Notes: generated from the sequence alone by a model not told the origin. A stretch of 64,000 bases of DNA from Halostella litorea (GCF_004785955.1 NZ_SJER01000001.1:434001-498000); one strand, 5' to 3'; counted from the stretch's first letter, positions 36,366 to 46,841 are shown. Numbers and translations: made by a program.

Positions 36366-39056
36366 CTACCCGGTGTTTTTCATCCCGGCCGCGATCCCCT
36401 TCACCGTCAGGCGGAGCGTCCGCTCCTCGTCGTCCGTTCGGTGGGTCTGCCGGAGCAGGTGGGTCTGGAGCAGGTTCAGCGGGTCGACGTAGGGGTTCCG
36501 CCGGCGGAGGCTCTCGCGGAGCCAGTCGCGGGCGATGGTGTCCTCGCGGTCGGCGATGTCGGTGATCAGGTCGACGGCGTCCTCGTACTCCTCGGTCACG
36601 CGGGGGAAGAACTGCTCGCGCAGTTCCGGCGTCGCGAGGTCGGCGTACTCGGCGGCGATCTCCATGTCCGTGCGGCCGAGCGCCATCGCGGCGTTGTCGA
36701 GCGTCGTCCGGAAGAACGGCCACTCGTCGTACATCTCACCCAGCGTGTCGAGGTCGCCGCCGTCGTCGAGGTACGCCCGGATCCCGGTCGCCAGCGCGTA
36801 CCAGCCCGGCAGGATACAGCGCGACTGGGTCCACGAGAACACCCACGGGATCGCCCGCAGGTCCTCGACGTTGCGCTCGCCCGAGCGGGAGGCGGGCCGG
36901 GAGCCGAGGTTGAGGTCCTCGATGACGGTGATCGGCGTCGCCTGCTCGAAGTACGAGACGAAGCCGTCGGTCTCCAGCAGCCCGCGGTACTCCTCGCGGG
37001 CGGCGTCGGCCATCGTGTCCATCGCCTCGACCCACTCGTCGCGCACGTCCTCCTCGGGGTTGTTCATCGCCCGGTAGCGCGCCCGCAACTGGGCGTTTAT
37101 CATCTGCTCGATGTTGCGCTCGGCGACCCGCGGGTTCGCGTACTTCTCGGCTATCGCCTCGCCCTGCTCGGTGAACTTCACCTGCCCGGTGATCGTCTCG
37201 TTCGGCAGGGCCAGCAGGGCGTCGTTCATCGGCCCGCCGCCACGAGAGATGGAGCCGCCACGGCCGTGGAACAGCCGCATCGTCACGTCGAAGTCGTCGC
37301 AGATCTCCGCGAGGTGGCGCTGGTTCTTGTACAGCGACCAGTTGGCCGCGAGGAAGCCGTTCTCCTTGTTCGAGTCGGAGTAGCCCAGCATGATCTCCTG
37401 GGTGTTCCCCCGGGCGTCGAGCGCCTCCGCGTACGCCTCGTTCTCGAACAGCGTGCCCATGATCCGGCGCGCACCCGACAGCGCGCTCTCGGTCTCCAGC
37501 AGCGGGACGACGTCGATCCCGCAGTGGCCCGGCAGTTCGACCACGTCGGCCTGGTCGGCGAGGAACAGCACCTCCATGACGTGGCTCGGCTCCTCGGTCA
37601 TCGAGATGGCGTACGTGTCGATCGCCTGGATGCCGTACTCGCGGTGCCACTCCGCGAGGGCCTCGAACCGCTCCAGCACGCGCGCCGCGGTGTCGGAGAG
37701 GTCGGCCTGGTCGCTCACGTCGACGACCGGTTCGTCCTGCAGGACGCTCTCGGTCAGCACCTCCATCCGCTCGTCCTCGCCCATCGACTCGTAGTCGATC
37801 CCCTCCCGGGCCAGCGCCTCGGCGACGGCCTCCGTGTGGTTCTCCTGGTGGTCGCGCAGGTCGAGGCTCGCCAGGCTGAACCCGAACGTGTCGACGCGGC
37901 GGGCGAGCGGGTCGACGTGGGCCTCGGCGACGCTGTCGGCCCCGTTGTCGCGCAGGCTCTCGGCCAGCACCGCGAGGTCGTCCTGCAGTTCGCCCACCTC
38001 CTCGTAGCCGCCGGGGCGCACGTCGCCGACCCTGTTGAGCCGCTCGCGCATCAGCTTCAGCTTCTGTCTGTACGGCTCGCCGGGGTAGCGCTCCTCGGCC
38101 TCGTCGGCGATGCCGGGCAGGCGCTCGCGGTCGGCGGCCAGCGACTTCTCGAAGCGCTCGCCCACGTCGATCCGGCTCCCGTCCTGGCTGAGGACGCCCG
38201 ACAGCTCCTTCAGTTGCGTGCGGTAGCGGTCGAGGACGACCGCGCGCTGGCGCTCCAGCGTGTTCTCGGTCACCTCACGCGTCACGTACGGGTTGCCGTC
38301 GCGGTCGCTCCCGGCCCACGACCGGAACTCGAACAGCTTCGGCACGTCGATCGATTCGGCCATCTCCTCGTCCAGGGCGTCCTCGAGTTCGTCGTACACC
38401 TCGCCGACGACGTCGAACAGCGTGTTCTCCAGGTACCACTGGACGTTGCGCGCCTCGTCCTCGGGGTTCGGGCGGCGCTTGCGGACCTGCGGCGTCTGCC
38501 AGAGGCTCGTCACCTCGGCGTCGATGTCGCGCTCGACCTGGCCCCGCTCCTTGTCGGTGAGCAGGCGCTCGTCCAGCGTTTCGAGGTGGGTCGCGACCTG
38601 TCGGAGCTTCGATTTCACCGTCTTCCGCCGGGCCTCGGTCGGGTGGGCGGTGAACGTCGGCTCGATGAGCACGTCGTCGAGCACCTGCTCGACCGTCTCG
38701 GGGTCGGCCTCGGACAGCTCCGCGGCGGCGGCCTCCAGGCTGTCCTCCAGGTCGCCCTCGTGGGAGCCCGTGCGGATGGCCCGGACCCGCTCGCGCTCCT
38801 CCGCGAGATTGATCAGTTCGAAGTAGGTGGTGAACGCACGGGCGACGACGCTCTCAAGCTCCGGCGTCAGCCCGTCGAGCTCGTTCTGGAGGGGCATCCG
38901 CGAATCGATCTCGCCGGCCCGGTAGTCGATGGCCGACGTCCGGAGCGTCTCGACCGTCTCGAACGCCGACTGGGACGCCTGGTCGGCCAGCACGTCCCCC
39001 AGGAGCGCCCCGAGCTCCCGGACGTCCTGGCGTACCTCCCTGTTGTGTAATCGCAT
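36366..39056 (-). CDS. ppc: Phosphoenolpyruvate carboxylase (bacterial type)
   Basis: 896 residues. It carboxylates PEP with bicarbonate to oxaloacetate, replenishing the TCA cycle. The catalytic His is in [11 protein letters not shown] (His138). Other signatures are [28 protein letters not shown] and the C-terminal NTG. The fold is the bacterial-type enzyme, not the shorter archaeal PpcA. The ATG at 39,056 is preferred to one 21 bases upstream because it directly begins the first helix. A TTTTACC promoter-like element lies ~25 bases upstream (near 39,080). Confidence 0.95.
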   Translation of the reverse strand: MRLHNREVRQDVRELGALLGDVLADQASQSAFETVETLRTSAIDYRAGEIDSRMPLQNELDGLTPELESVVARAFTTYFELINLAEERERVRAIRTGSHEGDLEDSLEAAAAELSEADPETVEQVLDDVLIEPTFTAHPTEARRKTVKSKLRQVATHLETLDERLLTDKERGQVERDIDAEVTSLWQTPQVRKRRPNPEDEARNVQWYLENTLFDVVGEVYDELEDALDEEMAESIDVPKLFEFRSWAGSDRDGNPYVTREVTENTLERQRAVVLDRYRTQLKELSGVLSQDGSRIDVGERFEKSLAADRERLPGIADEAEERYPGEPYRQKLKLMRERLNRVGDVRPGGYEEVGELQDDLAVLAESLRDNGADSVAEAHVDPLARRVDTFGFSLASLDLRDHQENHTEAVAEALAREGIDYESMGEDERMEVLTESVLQDEPVVDVSDQADLSDTAARVLERFEALAEWHREYGIQAIDTYAISMTEEPSHVMEVLFLADQADVVELPGHCGIDVVPLLETESALSGARRIMGTLFENEAYAEALDARGNTQEIMLGYSDSNKENGFLAANWSLYKNQRHLAEICDDFDVTMRLFHGRGGSISRGGGPMNDALLALPNETITGQVKFTEQGEAIAEKYANPRVAERNIEQMINAQLRARYRAMNNPEEDVRDEWVEAMDTMADAAREEYRGLLETDGFVSYFEQATPITVIEDLNLGSRPASRSGERNVEDLRAIPWVFSWTQSRCILPGWYALATGIRAYLDDGGDLDTLGEMYDEWPFFRTTLDNAAMALGRTDMEIAAEYADLATPELREQFFPRVTEEYEDAVDLITDIADREDTIARDWLRESLRRRNPYVDPLNLLQTHLLRQTHRTDDEERTLRLTVKGIAAGMKNTG

Positions 39057-39147
39057 ATCCCACCCATGTTCACCCACGGGGTAAAACTCTCCGAATAGGG
39101 GCGAAAACTACGCTTGTGGACCGAAATTCGTGATAGAAACCGATCGA

Positions 39148-39471
39148 TCAGTTGTAGTCCCGCCAGCGGTTGCCACACTCCTGGCACTTGAAGAAGCGCG
39201 TCGGCGGCTCGTCGGCCGAGCCGGTCTGTTTGATCGTGTACCACGCCTTCGTGTGGCCGCACTCGTCGCAGTGGACGTCGTCGGCGGTCGGCTTCCCCTC
39301 GAAGTTCGCGCCCTCCTCGGTCTCTATCACGTCGTCCTCGGACTGGGCCTCCGTGCTGACGAACTGGGCGGCGCGGTCCTCGTCGCGCTCGACGCTCGCG
39401 CCGCAGCTCGTACAGACCATCTCCCCGTCTCGCGATTTCATCATGGAGCCGCAGTCGTCGCAGAACTGCAT
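39148..39471 (-). CDS. tfs: Transcription factor S (TFS)
   Basis: 107 residues. An N-terminal zinc ribbon CDDCGSMM and a C-terminal ribbon CDECGH...CQECGNRWRDYN are joined by an acidic linker. The C-ribbon keeps the Asp-Glu pair (SADEPPT) that in TFIIS/TFS reaches the polymerase active site and stimulates RNA cleavage. It relieves backtracking of RNA polymerase. Confidence 0.95.
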   Translation of the reverse strand: MQFCDDCGSMMKSRDGEMVCTSCGASVERDEDRAAQFVSTEAQSEDDVIETEEGANFEGKPTADDVHCDECGHTKAWYTIKQTGSADEPPTRFFKCQECGNRWRDYN

Positions 39472-39509
39472 GCCCCCGGCTACTCGCTCCGGGACGAAAA
39501 GCGGCCCGC

Positions 39510-40118
39510 TTACCCGTCGCGGCCGTCGCCGACCTTCCCGAGGAGTTCGTCCTCGCGGACCACGGGACAGTCGACGACCCGGAAGTGATCCAGGTCGACG
39601 ACCTCCAAGATCTCGGTGCCGTCGTGGCCGCAGCGCACGTCCGGCGGCTCGGAGAAGTGCTCGCAGCCCTGGCAGTACGACCGCTTCGAGACCACACGCT
39701 CGTCGCGCTCCTCGACGCGGTCCTCCGGCGGCGCGTCCGCGGCGTCGTCCCCGGTGATCTGCTCCCAGAGGCGGTCGCGGTCGACGTCCGCGGCGGACTG
39801 CTCGGTGAACAGGTCGGCCTCGGCGGCCGCGTCCCGCTCCTCCCGGCGCTCGGCGACGCGGGCCGCCAGGTCGCCGAGCGGGGCGTCGTCGGCGTCCGGG
39901 GCGTCGGTTGCCAGCCCGTCAGCCTCCGGACCGTCGACACCGCCGAAGTCGTCGACGGCGTCGCCCCCGTCGTCGTGCGACGCGTCGTCGGTCGCCTCGG
40001 CGGCGTCCGGCAGGTCCTCGTCCGGCCCCGCCCAGCCGACGCCGTCCTCGTCCGCGGCGTCCGTCAGGTCGTCGACGATGTCGGCCAGCGGGTCGTCCCG
40101 CTCGTCGTCGCCGCTCAC
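39510..40118 (-). CDS. Acidic zinc-finger-bearing protein, unknown
   Basis: 202 residues, GTG start. The N-terminal two thirds are a disordered Asp/Glu/Ala-rich tail. The C-terminal part (~145-190) has SYCQGCEHFSEPPDVRCGHDGTEIL, a Cys/His cluster likely to bind zinc, followed by a small beta fold. The start overlaps the end of the upstream gene (GTGA), so the two are coupled. Unknown function; DNA or RNA binding is possible. Confidence 0.65.
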   Translation of the reverse strand: MSGDDERDDPLADIVDDLTDAADEDGVGWAGPDEDLPDAAEATDDASHDDGGDAVDDFGGVDGPEADGLATDAPDADDAPLGDLAARVAERREERDAAAEADLFTEQSAADVDRDRLWEQITGDDAADAPPEDRVEERDERVVSKRSYCQGCEHFSEPPDVRCGHDGTEILEVVDLDHFRVVDCPVVREDELLGKVGDGRDG

Positions 40119-41020
40119 GGCTCCTCGCCCCCGTCGACGCCGAGCCGTCCGGACCCGTCGGGCGGGCTGGGTCCGTCCTCGTCGGCCACGAGGTCGTCGA
40201 GCGAGCCGTCGAGGTCGGACTCGCTGCCGCTCTCCAGCGCCGGCGGCTCGCCGGTCAGGAGCGTCGGTGACCCCAGGAAGCCCTGCTTGGGCCGGACGTC
40301 GTTGAACGTGCTCGCACAGTGGGGACACCGCGGCGCCGACAGCAGGGCGACGTCGACCTCCGCCCCGCAGTCCTCGCAGTCGGCGACGCGGACGCCCGAG
40401 CGGTTGGCGGCGAGCTGGAGCGCCTCGGCCTCCGCCCGGCGGCCCGACTCCCCCGCGAGCCGGCGGACCTCCTCGCGCACGTCGACGACCGCCCGGGCGA
40501 GCAGGTCGGTCCGGTCCTGCAGGTCGTCGGTGGCGTCGGTCAGGTACTCCAGGACGTCCTCGTAGTTCTCGAAGCCGGCGTCGAGCCGGCGGTCGAGGCC
40601 GTCGACCCGCTCGTCGAGGTCGTCGACCGCCTCGTCCAGCCGGTCGGTCGCGGCGTCCGCGGCGTCGACCCGCTCGTCGAGCGACGGGTGGTCGTGGTCC
40701 GCGGGGGCCTTCCCGTCGGCTTCACGCTTGACCTGGATGACCCGCTCGCGGACGTCCTCGATGAGCCCCGTGAACCGGTCGTCGAGGTCGTCGATGCGCC
40801 TCTCGACGACGGGGGGCACCTCGTCGTCCGGCGCGATGAGCTGCCGTGCGACCGCCTCCGGCGAGCCGTCGTCGAGCTGCTCGACGGCGTGAGCGGCCTC
40901 GAGGAGGCGGCGGAGCACCGTCCCCTTGTCGGTGTCCTCGTCCGCAGCCCGTCGTTCGAGCCACTCGTTTACGTCGCGGGGAACGGTGACCGACAGCTCC
41001 CCCGTCTCCTCGCTTGCCAT
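40115..41020 (-). CDS. Ribbon-helix-helix / coiled-coil / zinc-ribbon protein
   Basis: 301 residues. N-terminal residues ~5-50 read like a ribbon-helix-helix DNA-binding domain (ELSVTVPRDVNEWLERRAADEDTD). Residues ~70-200 form a long coiled coil with heptads such as DRLDEAVDDLDERVDGL. A zinc ribbon follows (CEDCGAEV...CPHCASTF, ~215-240) and then an acidic tail. A DNA-binding regulator or architectural protein is the best guess. It is co-translated with the next zinc-finger protein. Confidence 0.65.
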   Translation of the reverse strand: MASEETGELSVTVPRDVNEWLERRAADEDTDKGTVLRRLLEAAHAVEQLDDGSPEAVARQLIAPDDEVPPVVERRIDDLDDRFTGLIEDVRERVIQVKREADGKAPADHDHPSLDERVDAADAATDRLDEAVDDLDERVDGLDRRLDAGFENYEDVLEYLTDATDDLQDRTDLLARAVVDVREEVRRLAGESGRRAEAEALQLAANRSGVRVADCEDCGAEVDVALLSAPRCPHCASTFNDVRPKQGFLGSPTLLTGEPPALESGSESDLDGSLDDLVADEDGPSPPDGSGRLGVDGGEEP

Positions 41021-41099
41021 TCGTCCTGTTTTCGGATGGAGCGTTCATAAGGATTGTTGCGGAGCGCGGCCGCGGCCGCTCCGTTCCCGGTCGGCTCCA

Positions 41100-41936
41100 T
41101 CACCGGATCTTGCGGACGTTGGTGATGTTGAACCCGTCGTCGTCGATCTCCGTCTCGAACTGGACGATGTTTTCCTCCTCCAGCCGGGAGAGGACGCCGC
41201 GGAACGACTGGACGATCATCGCGCGGTCGCGCTCGCTGCCGCCGCTCTCCCACCGGAACCGGATCGTCCCGTCGGCGGCGTCGTTGAGCCGACCGAGCTG
41301 GGTGTCGGTCAGCGCCTCGACGTTGACGTGGAGCAGGATGAGGCCGCCCCACTCCTGGGACGCCTTCTTCAGGCCCTTCATCAGCATCGTGATGTCCGAC
41401 CAGTCCATGTTCTCGCTGGCCGCGCTGATGAGGTCGGTGACGGAGTCGACGAGCACGAGGTTGCCGGCGGCGTTCTCGTTCAGGTAGTCGCCCATCGCGT
41501 CGAGCACGTCCCGGCGGTCGTGGCGCTCCCCGAGCGACGTGATGTCCTGCGTCCGGTGGGCGTACCACTCCGTCGGCACCGGCGAGAGCTGGAAGTACTC
41601 GGGCGAGAGGTCCGCAAAGCGGATCGGCTCCGCGACGGCGTCGACGATGTCCTCGTCCATCGTGAACCCCATCTCGTCGACGATCGCGGGCTGGTTGCTG
41701 GTGAAAGAGAGGTAGTGGATCGACTCCGGCACGACCGAGTTGTCGTCGAGCGAGCCGTAGTAGAGGTCGAACAGCTCCGGGTCGGCGTCGACGAGCGCGT
41801 TCATCGCGGCGCTGGTGTAGAGGAACTCCCGCGCCCCCGCGCCGATGTCGCCGGCCAGGAGGACGACGCTCCCCGGCGGCGCGCCCCCGTTTATCATCGA
41901 GTCGAGCCGCGAGATGCCGAAGGGGATGCGGTCCAT
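41100..41936 (-). CDS. RecA-superfamily (KaiC/Rad55-like) protein with altered P-loop
   Basis: 278 residues. It opens MDRIPFGISRLDSMINGGAPPGSV as KaiC-like domains do. The Walker A loop is GDIGAGARE, with Ala where the invariant Lys should be, so ATP binding may be lost or changed. Strand 3/Walker B reads NLVLVDSVTDLI with Asp kept. A C-terminal beta part follows. It is probably a regulatory, non-recombinase member of the family. The Met at 41,936 is the only plausible start. Confidence 0.75.
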   Translation of the reverse strand: MDRIPFGISRLDSMINGGAPPGSVVLLAGDIGAGAREFLYTSAAMNALVDADPELFDLYYGSLDDNSVVPESIHYLSFTSNQPAIVDEMGFTMDEDIVDAVAEPIRFADLSPEYFQLSPVPTEWYAHRTQDITSLGERHDRRDVLDAMGDYLNENAAGNLVLVDSVTDLISAASENMDWSDITMLMKGLKKASQEWGGLILLHVNVEALTDTQLGRLNDAADGTIRFRWESGGSERDRAMIVQSFRGVLSRLEEENIVQFETEIDDDGFNITNVRKIR

Positions 41937-41979
41937 GCCCCAACCGTTCGGGCGGACTCGCTTACGCTTTACGGGCCGC

Positions 41980-42984
41980 TCACCCGCGTCCCGCGGCGTC
42001 CGGGTCGCGGCGGTTCGCCGACCCGCGCACCGTCGCGCCGTCGTTCCGGACCCGCGCCGCGAGCACGTCGCCGTCGACGCCCGCCGCGGCGAGCGCGTCG
42101 CGTGCGGCCTCCCGGGCCGCGTCGACGCCGGCCGCGTCGGTGAGCCCGTACACCGTCGGCCCCCACGAGGACTGCCCCGCGCCGGCCACCGCGGGACAGG
42201 CCGACAGCTCCTCGACGACGGTGCCGACCGGCGGCCGGTAGACGCCGCCCTGCGCGTCGGCGTACCACGCGCCGTTGAGCCGGCCGATCTCCGCGACGGC
42301 GTCGCCGAACGCGGCCAGCCGCCCCTCCGCGGCCGCCGGGAGCAGCCGGCGCGAGACGACGCCGCTGACCTCGTCCGCGACCGCGGGGTCGGCGCGCTCG
42401 ACCACCGCGCGCATGCTCGCCTCCTCCTCGTCGCCGCTCCGGCCGGGGTCGGCGTCCGGGAGCGCGAGGACGAACCGCCAGTCCTCGGGGAGCTCGTGGC
42501 GCGCGACGACCGCGGGGACCCGCCACTCGCCGTCCGCCGGGCGGTCCGTGGTGAACCGCGCGGTCGGGTGGCCGGCGTCGACGACGAACCCGCCGCGCTC
42601 GAAGCCGGCGACGCCGACGCCGCTCCGGCCGGCCCGGCCCAGTGCCGGCGCGGCCTCGCGGACGTCCGGCTCGACGCCGTTTGCCCGCGCGACGGCCGCG
42701 TAGACGGCCAGCGCGAGCTGCGTCCCGCTCCCGAGGCCGACGTGGCGCGGCAGGCGCTCCTCGACGGAGACGGCCGCACCGGGGACGCCGAGCACCGCCG
42801 CGGCGCGCTCCGCGTACTCGCGGGCGGCGGCGTCGTCGGCCGTCACCCCGTCGGCGGGCGTCGCCGCGACGCGGAGCCGCGGCTCGGTCAGCGCGACCCC
42901 GAAGCTGCCGTACAGCCGCTCGTGGGCCAGCGAGAGGTTGCCGAAGCCGAAGTGGAGCCGCGCCGCCGTCTCGACAGTCGCCAT
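41980..42984 (-). CDS. Beta-ribofuranosylaminobenzene 5'-phosphate synthase-like GHMP protein
   Basis: 334 residues. The GHMP-type loop is PRHVGLGSGTQLALAV (~88-103) and a late SSWGPTVYGL (~285) also fits. The family makes beta-RFA-P from PRPP and 4-aminobenzoate for tetrahydromethanopterin synthesis. Haloarchaea are not methanogens, but homologs occur in them, perhaps for a pterin cofactor. The start ATG at 42,984 precedes ATVETAARLHFGFGNL. Confidence 0.85.
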   Translation of the reverse strand: MATVETAARLHFGFGNLSLAHERLYGSFGVALTEPRLRVAATPADGVTADDAAAREYAERAAAVLGVPGAAVSVEERLPRHVGLGSGTQLALAVYAAVARANGVEPDVREAAPALGRAGRSGVGVAGFERGGFVVDAGHPTARFTTDRPADGEWRVPAVVARHELPEDWRFVLALPDADPGRSGDEEEASMRAVVERADPAVADEVSGVVSRRLLPAAAEGRLAAFGDAVAEIGRLNGAWYADAQGGVYRPPVGTVVEELSACPAVAGAGQSSWGPTVYGLTDAAGVDAAREAARDALAAAGVDGDVLAARVRNDGATVRGSANRRDPDAAGRG

Positions 42985-43140
42985 TGTCGGCGTTACGCGG
43001 AACGGGGGGTTTTGGGTTTCGGCACTGGCAACGCTGTCCCGGGCCGGCCCCGTGGCGAGCCTTCCGGCGCACACGTTCGGGCGGGGGCAACGCTTGTGGC
43101 CGAGCAGACGGCTTAAGCCGCCGCGCCGCAATGCCCGAGT

Positions 43141-44895
43141 ATGAGCCAGGAGCAAGCGCCGCGCGGCGAGGCCGACGAGGAGTCGCCCGCCGGCGGGGAG
43201 AAGGACCCGAACCTGCGAAGCAGCGAAGTGACCGAGGGACCGGAGCACGCGCCCCACCGCGCCATGTTCCGCGCGATGGGGTACGACGACGCGGACCTGT
43301 CGTCGCCGATGATCGGCGTCGCCAACCCCGCCGCCGACATCACGCCGTGTAACGTCCACCTCGACGACCTCGCCGAGGCGGCCTACGACGGCGTCGACGA
43401 CGCGGAGGGGATGCCCATCGAGTTCGGCACGATCACCATCTCCGACGCCATCTCGATGGGCACCGAGGGGATGAAGGCGTCGCTGATCTCCCGGGAGGTC
43501 ATCGCCGACAGCGTGGAACTGGTCGCGTTCGGCGAGCGCATGGACGGGCTGGTCACCATCGGCGGGTGCGACAAGAACATGCCCGGGATGATGATGGCCT
43601 CGATCCGGACGGACCTGCCCTCCGTGTTCCTCTACGGCGGCTCGATCATGCCCGGCGAGCACGACGGCCGCGAGGTGACGATCCAGAACGTGTTCGAGGG
43701 CGTCGGCGCGGTCGCCGAGGGCGAGATGTCCGAGGACGAACTCGACGACCTGGAGCGCAACGCCTGCCCCGGCGCGGGCTCGTGTGGCGGCATGTTCACC
43801 GCAAACACCATGTCCTCCATCGCGGAGGCGCTTGGCTTCTCGCCGCTGGGCGCGGCGTCGCCGCCCGCCGAGGCCGAGTCCCGCTACGAGGAGGCCGAGC
43901 GCGCCGGCGAACTCGCCGTGCAGGTCGTCCAGGAGCGGCGCAAGCCCTCCGACTTCCTCTCGAAGGAGTCCTTCGAGAACGCCATCGCGCTGCAGGTCGC
44001 CATCGGCGGCTCCACCAACGCCGTCCTCCACCTGCTGGCGATGGCCGCCGAGGCGGGGGTCGACCTCGACATCGAGGACTTCAACCGCATCAGCGAGCGC
44101 ACCCCCAAGATCGCCGACCTCCAGCCCGGCGGCGAGCGGGTGATGAAGGACCTCCACGACGTCGGCGGCGTGCCGGTCGTCCTCCGGGAACTGTACGAGG
44201 CCGACCTGCTCCACGGCGACGCGCTGACGGTCACCGGCGACACGCTCGGCGAGGCCATCGAGAAGCGTGACCCGCCCGCCGTCGACGACATCGACGCCGA
44301 CTTCCTGCACACCGTCGACGACCCAATCCACGAGCGCGGGGCCATCCGCATCCTGACGGGCAACCTCGCGCCGGAGGGCGCGGTCATCAAGATCACCGGC
44401 GAGGACCACCTCCGCCACGAGGGGCCGGTCCGGGTGTTCGAGGAGGAGGAAAACGCCATGAAGTACGTTCAGGAGGGCCACGTCGAGACGGGCGACGCCA
44501 TCGCCATCCGCAACGAGGGACCCCGCGGCGGCCCGGGGATGCGCGAGATGCTCGGCGTCACCTCCGCCGTCGCCGGCCAGGGCCACGCCGAGGACGTCGC
44601 GTTGCTCACCGACGGCCGCTTCTCGGGGGCGACCCGCGGGTTCTCCATCGGCCACGTCGCGCCCGAGGCCGCCGTCGGCGGCCCCATCGCGGCGCTGGAG
44701 GACGGCGACACGATCACCATCGACGTCGACGAACTCGAACTCTCCGTGGACCTCTCCGACGAGGAGATCGAGTCCCGCCTCGAGGGGTACGAACACGAAC
44801 CCAACTACGAAACCGGCGTGCTGGCCAAGTACGGCGCGGCGTTCGACTCCGCGGCTAACGGCGCGGTGACGAACCCCGGCGTCAAGCGGGAGTAG
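43141..44895 (+). CDS. ilvD: Dihydroxy-acid dehydratase
   Basis: 584 residues. It dehydrates 2,3-dihydroxy-isovalerate and -methylvalerate to the 2-keto acids of Val, Leu and Ile synthesis. Iron-sulfur ligands are in [12 protein letters not shown] and [16 protein letters not shown]. The C-terminal part carries the family's RGGPGMREM and [15 protein letters not shown]. No other ilv gene is adjacent. Confidence 0.95.
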   Translation: MSQEQAPRGEADEESPAGGEKDPNLRSSEVTEGPEHAPHRAMFRAMGYDDADLSSPMIGVANPAADITPCNVHLDDLAEAAYDGVDDAEGMPIEFGTITISDAISMGTEGMKASLISREVIADSVELVAFGERMDGLVTIGGCDKNMPGMMMASIRTDLPSVFLYGGSIMPGEHDGREVTIQNVFEGVGAVAEGEMSEDELDDLERNACPGAGSCGGMFTANTMSSIAEALGFSPLGAASPPAEAESRYEEAERAGELAVQVVQERRKPSDFLSKESFENAIALQVAIGGSTNAVLHLLAMAAEAGVDLDIEDFNRISERTPKIADLQPGGERVMKDLHDVGGVPVVLRELYEADLLHGDALTVTGDTLGEAIEKRDPPAVDDIDADFLHTVDDPIHERGAIRILTGNLAPEGAVIKITGEDHLRHEGPVRVFEEEENAMKYVQEGHVETGDAIAIRNEGPRGGPGMREMLGVTSAVAGQGHAEDVALLTDGRFSGATRGFSIGHVAPEAAVGGPIAALEDGDTITIDVDELELSVDLSDEEIESRLEGYEHEPNYETGVLAKYGAAFDSAANGAVTNPGVKRE

Positions 44896-44902
44896 GTCGC
44901 CG

Positions 44903-45820
44903 TCAGTACGAGTAGCCCTCGTCGGCCACGACGAGCCGATCCCCCTCCCCGTCCTCGCGGGCCAGCGGCGCGTACCTGTCGTCCCCGATGTCGGCGACGT
45001 ATCGCTCGAAGTCGCGGCGGAACCCCGGCTCTGGGTCGTCCCGGAGCGAGACGGCGTGCTCGACCAGATCCGCCTCGGTCACGGCCGCGCCGTCGTCGCC
45101 GTCCGCACACCCATAAAACGCCGACCCGGCCAGTTCCCGGTACAGGATCCGCTCGTCGCGGCAGTACATGCACTCCCAGTCCGCCGGCAGGAACTGGACG
45201 CCGCGGTCGCCGTGGCGCTCGCAGGTCCGGCGTTCGAGGTCGCCGAGCGGGCGGAGTTCGACGTCGCGGGGGCCCTCGTCGCCGAGTTCGACGACGAAGT
45301 ACCCGCCGTACGTCGGTTCGTCGGCGTCCGGGGCCGACGCCTGCAGGAACGCGGAGTTGAGCCGACGGTCCGTCAGCCGGCCGAGGTGGGTGTTGCCACA
45401 GAAGTGCGCCCGCCCGTCGAAGTGGTCCACCAGCGACCACTTCTCCATGTGGGTGACGAGGACCACGTCGTCCTCGACGTGTTCGGGCGCGTTGGTGAAC
45501 CGCTGGCCGTCGACGGTGACGTAGCCGTCGGCCGGTATCTCCGTCCCGGCGTCGATCCCGTAGTCGATGTCGCCGAAGTGATCCTGGTTGCCCCACACCC
45601 ACAGCAGCCCGTGGTCGACCGCGTCGTCGATCCGGTCCAGCAGCGGCTCGACCACCCGGAGCTGCTCGACGCCTAGCTCCCGGTCATGTCGCCACGCCCG
45701 CGTGAAGTCGCCGACGTGGACGGCGAGATCGATCGGTTCGTCCTCGACGTCGTCGAGGACGCGCTCCAGCGATCCGACGTCGCCGTGGTTGTCGCCCATG
45801 ACGAGGATGCACCGGGACAT
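44903..45820 (-). CDS. Calcineurin-like metallophosphoesterase
   Basis: 305 residues. Metal ligands follow the order of the family: GDNHGD, HVGDF, VWGNQDHFGD, THMEKW, and GNTHLGR in place of GHTH. Downstream, a Cys-bearing region (CERHGDRGVQFLPADWECMYC) forms a likely zinc site that is not part of the core fold. The substrate (nucleotide, phosphoprotein or RNA) is unknown. It is convergent with ilvD. Confidence 0.85.
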   Translation of the reverse strand: MSRCILVMGDNHGDVGSLERVLDDVEDEPIDLAVHVGDFTRAWRHDRELGVEQLRVVEPLLDRIDDAVDHGLLWVWGNQDHFGDIDYGIDAGTEIPADGYVTVDGQRFTNAPEHVEDDVVLVTHMEKWSLVDHFDGRAHFCGNTHLGRLTDRRLNSAFLQASAPDADEPTYGGYFVVELGDEGPRDVELRPLGDLERRTCERHGDRGVQFLPADWECMYCRDERILYRELAGSAFYGCADGDDGAAVTEADLVEHAVSLRDDPEPGFRRDFERYVADIGDDRYAPLAREDGEGDRLVVADEGYSY

Positions 45821-45966
45821 GTTCGTGGCGTGGAACTTCGCCGTCGGAGCGAAAAACGTTGTTCATGTTCGACGGGGAAGGTTCGGAGCCGGCGGCGGCC
45901 CGGATCGTCCCGGTCGCGCCGGCGGAGAGGAGTAGTTACAAGAGCGCGGGGACGGGATCGGCGGAC

Positions 45967-46611
45967 ATGGAAAAGCAGGAGACGCTCCGGCAGATGCAGG
46001 ACAGCGGCGTCGTCGCGGTCATGCGCGGCGCGGACGCGGACGCGGTCGTCGACATCGCACACGCGCTCCGCGAGGGCGGCGTCACGGCGCTGGAACTCAC
46101 CGCCGACACGCCCGGCGTGATGGGCCTCATCGAGGACGTCGTCGACGCGCTCGACGACACCGAGGTCGTCGTCGGCGCGGGCACCGTCCTCGACGCCGAG
46201 ACGGCCCGGGCGGCCATCCTCGCGGGCGCGGAGTTCGTCGTCTCGCCCTCGTTCCACGAGGACGTGGTCGAGACGTGCAACCGCTACGGCGTCCCCGTCG
46301 CGCCCGGCGTCGCCACCCCGACCGAGGCCATCGAGGCGTACCAGGCCGGCGCGGACATGGTGAAACTGTTCCCCGCCTCGGATCTGGGCCCGGGCTACCT
46401 CTCCAGCATCAAGGGGCCGCTCGGGCAGGTGCCGATCATGCCGACCGGCGGCGTCGGCCCGGACAACGCCGGCGAGTTCATCGAGGCCGGCGCGGAGTGT
46501 GTCGGCGCGGGCAGTTCGCTCGTCGACCACGACGCTGTCGAGCGGGACGACTTCGAGGCGATCACCGAGAACGCCGCGGCGATGGTCGACGCAGTCGAGG
46601 ACGCGCGGTAG
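45967..46611 (+). CDS. kdgA: KDPG aldolase (class I, bacterial type)
   Basis: 214 residues. It cleaves 2-keto-3-deoxy-6-phosphogluconate to pyruvate and glyceraldehyde-3-phosphate, the split step of the haloarchaeal semi-phosphorylated Entner-Doudoroff route. Schiff-base Lys is in MVKLFPASDLGPGYLSSIKGP, the acid Glu in ALELTADTP, and VVGAGTVLDAETA and MPTGGVGPDN are the phosphate-binding turns. A GTTACA-type TATA element lies ~30 bases upstream, consistent with a leaderless start at 45,967. Confidence 0.9.
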   Translation: MEKQETLRQMQDSGVVAVMRGADADAVVDIAHALREGGVTALELTADTPGVMGLIEDVVDALDDTEVVVGAGTVLDAETARAAILAGAEFVVSPSFHEDVVETCNRYGVPVAPGVATPTEAIEAYQAGADMVKLFPASDLGPGYLSSIKGPLGQVPIMPTGGVGPDNAGEFIEAGAECVGAGSSLVDHDAVERDDFEAITENAAAMVDAVEDAR

Positions 46612-46709
46612 GGGATCCGGGCCACACGCCCGACTCGCCCCGTTTCCTCGGCCGATCAAAAATATTAGGCGTTTCACGGATACCGGCCGGCCGACAATTA
46701 CGACCCGAC

Positions 46710-46841
46710 GTGAACGAGTTTCCTTGTCCGGACTGCGCCGAGGGGATCGGGTCGCGGGTCCACCGGGAGCACACTGACGCCGGCGTGAAGATCCTGTTCG
46801 AATGTGGCGACTGTGAACACTCCTGGGAAGTGACGTTCTGA
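46710..46841 (+). CDS. 43-aa zinc-ribbon protein
   Basis: The frame (GTG at 46,710) reads CPDCAEGIGSRVHREH, then ILFECGDCEHSWEVTF: a two-knuckle zinc ribbon and nothing else. Haloarchaea have many single-ribbon proteins of this size with roles unknown or in RNA/DNA binding. A TATA-like AAAAATATTA (46,658-46,667) lies ~45 bases upstream. Confidence 0.7.
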   Translation: MNEFPCPDCAEGIGSRVHREHTDAGVKILFECGDCEHSWEVTF

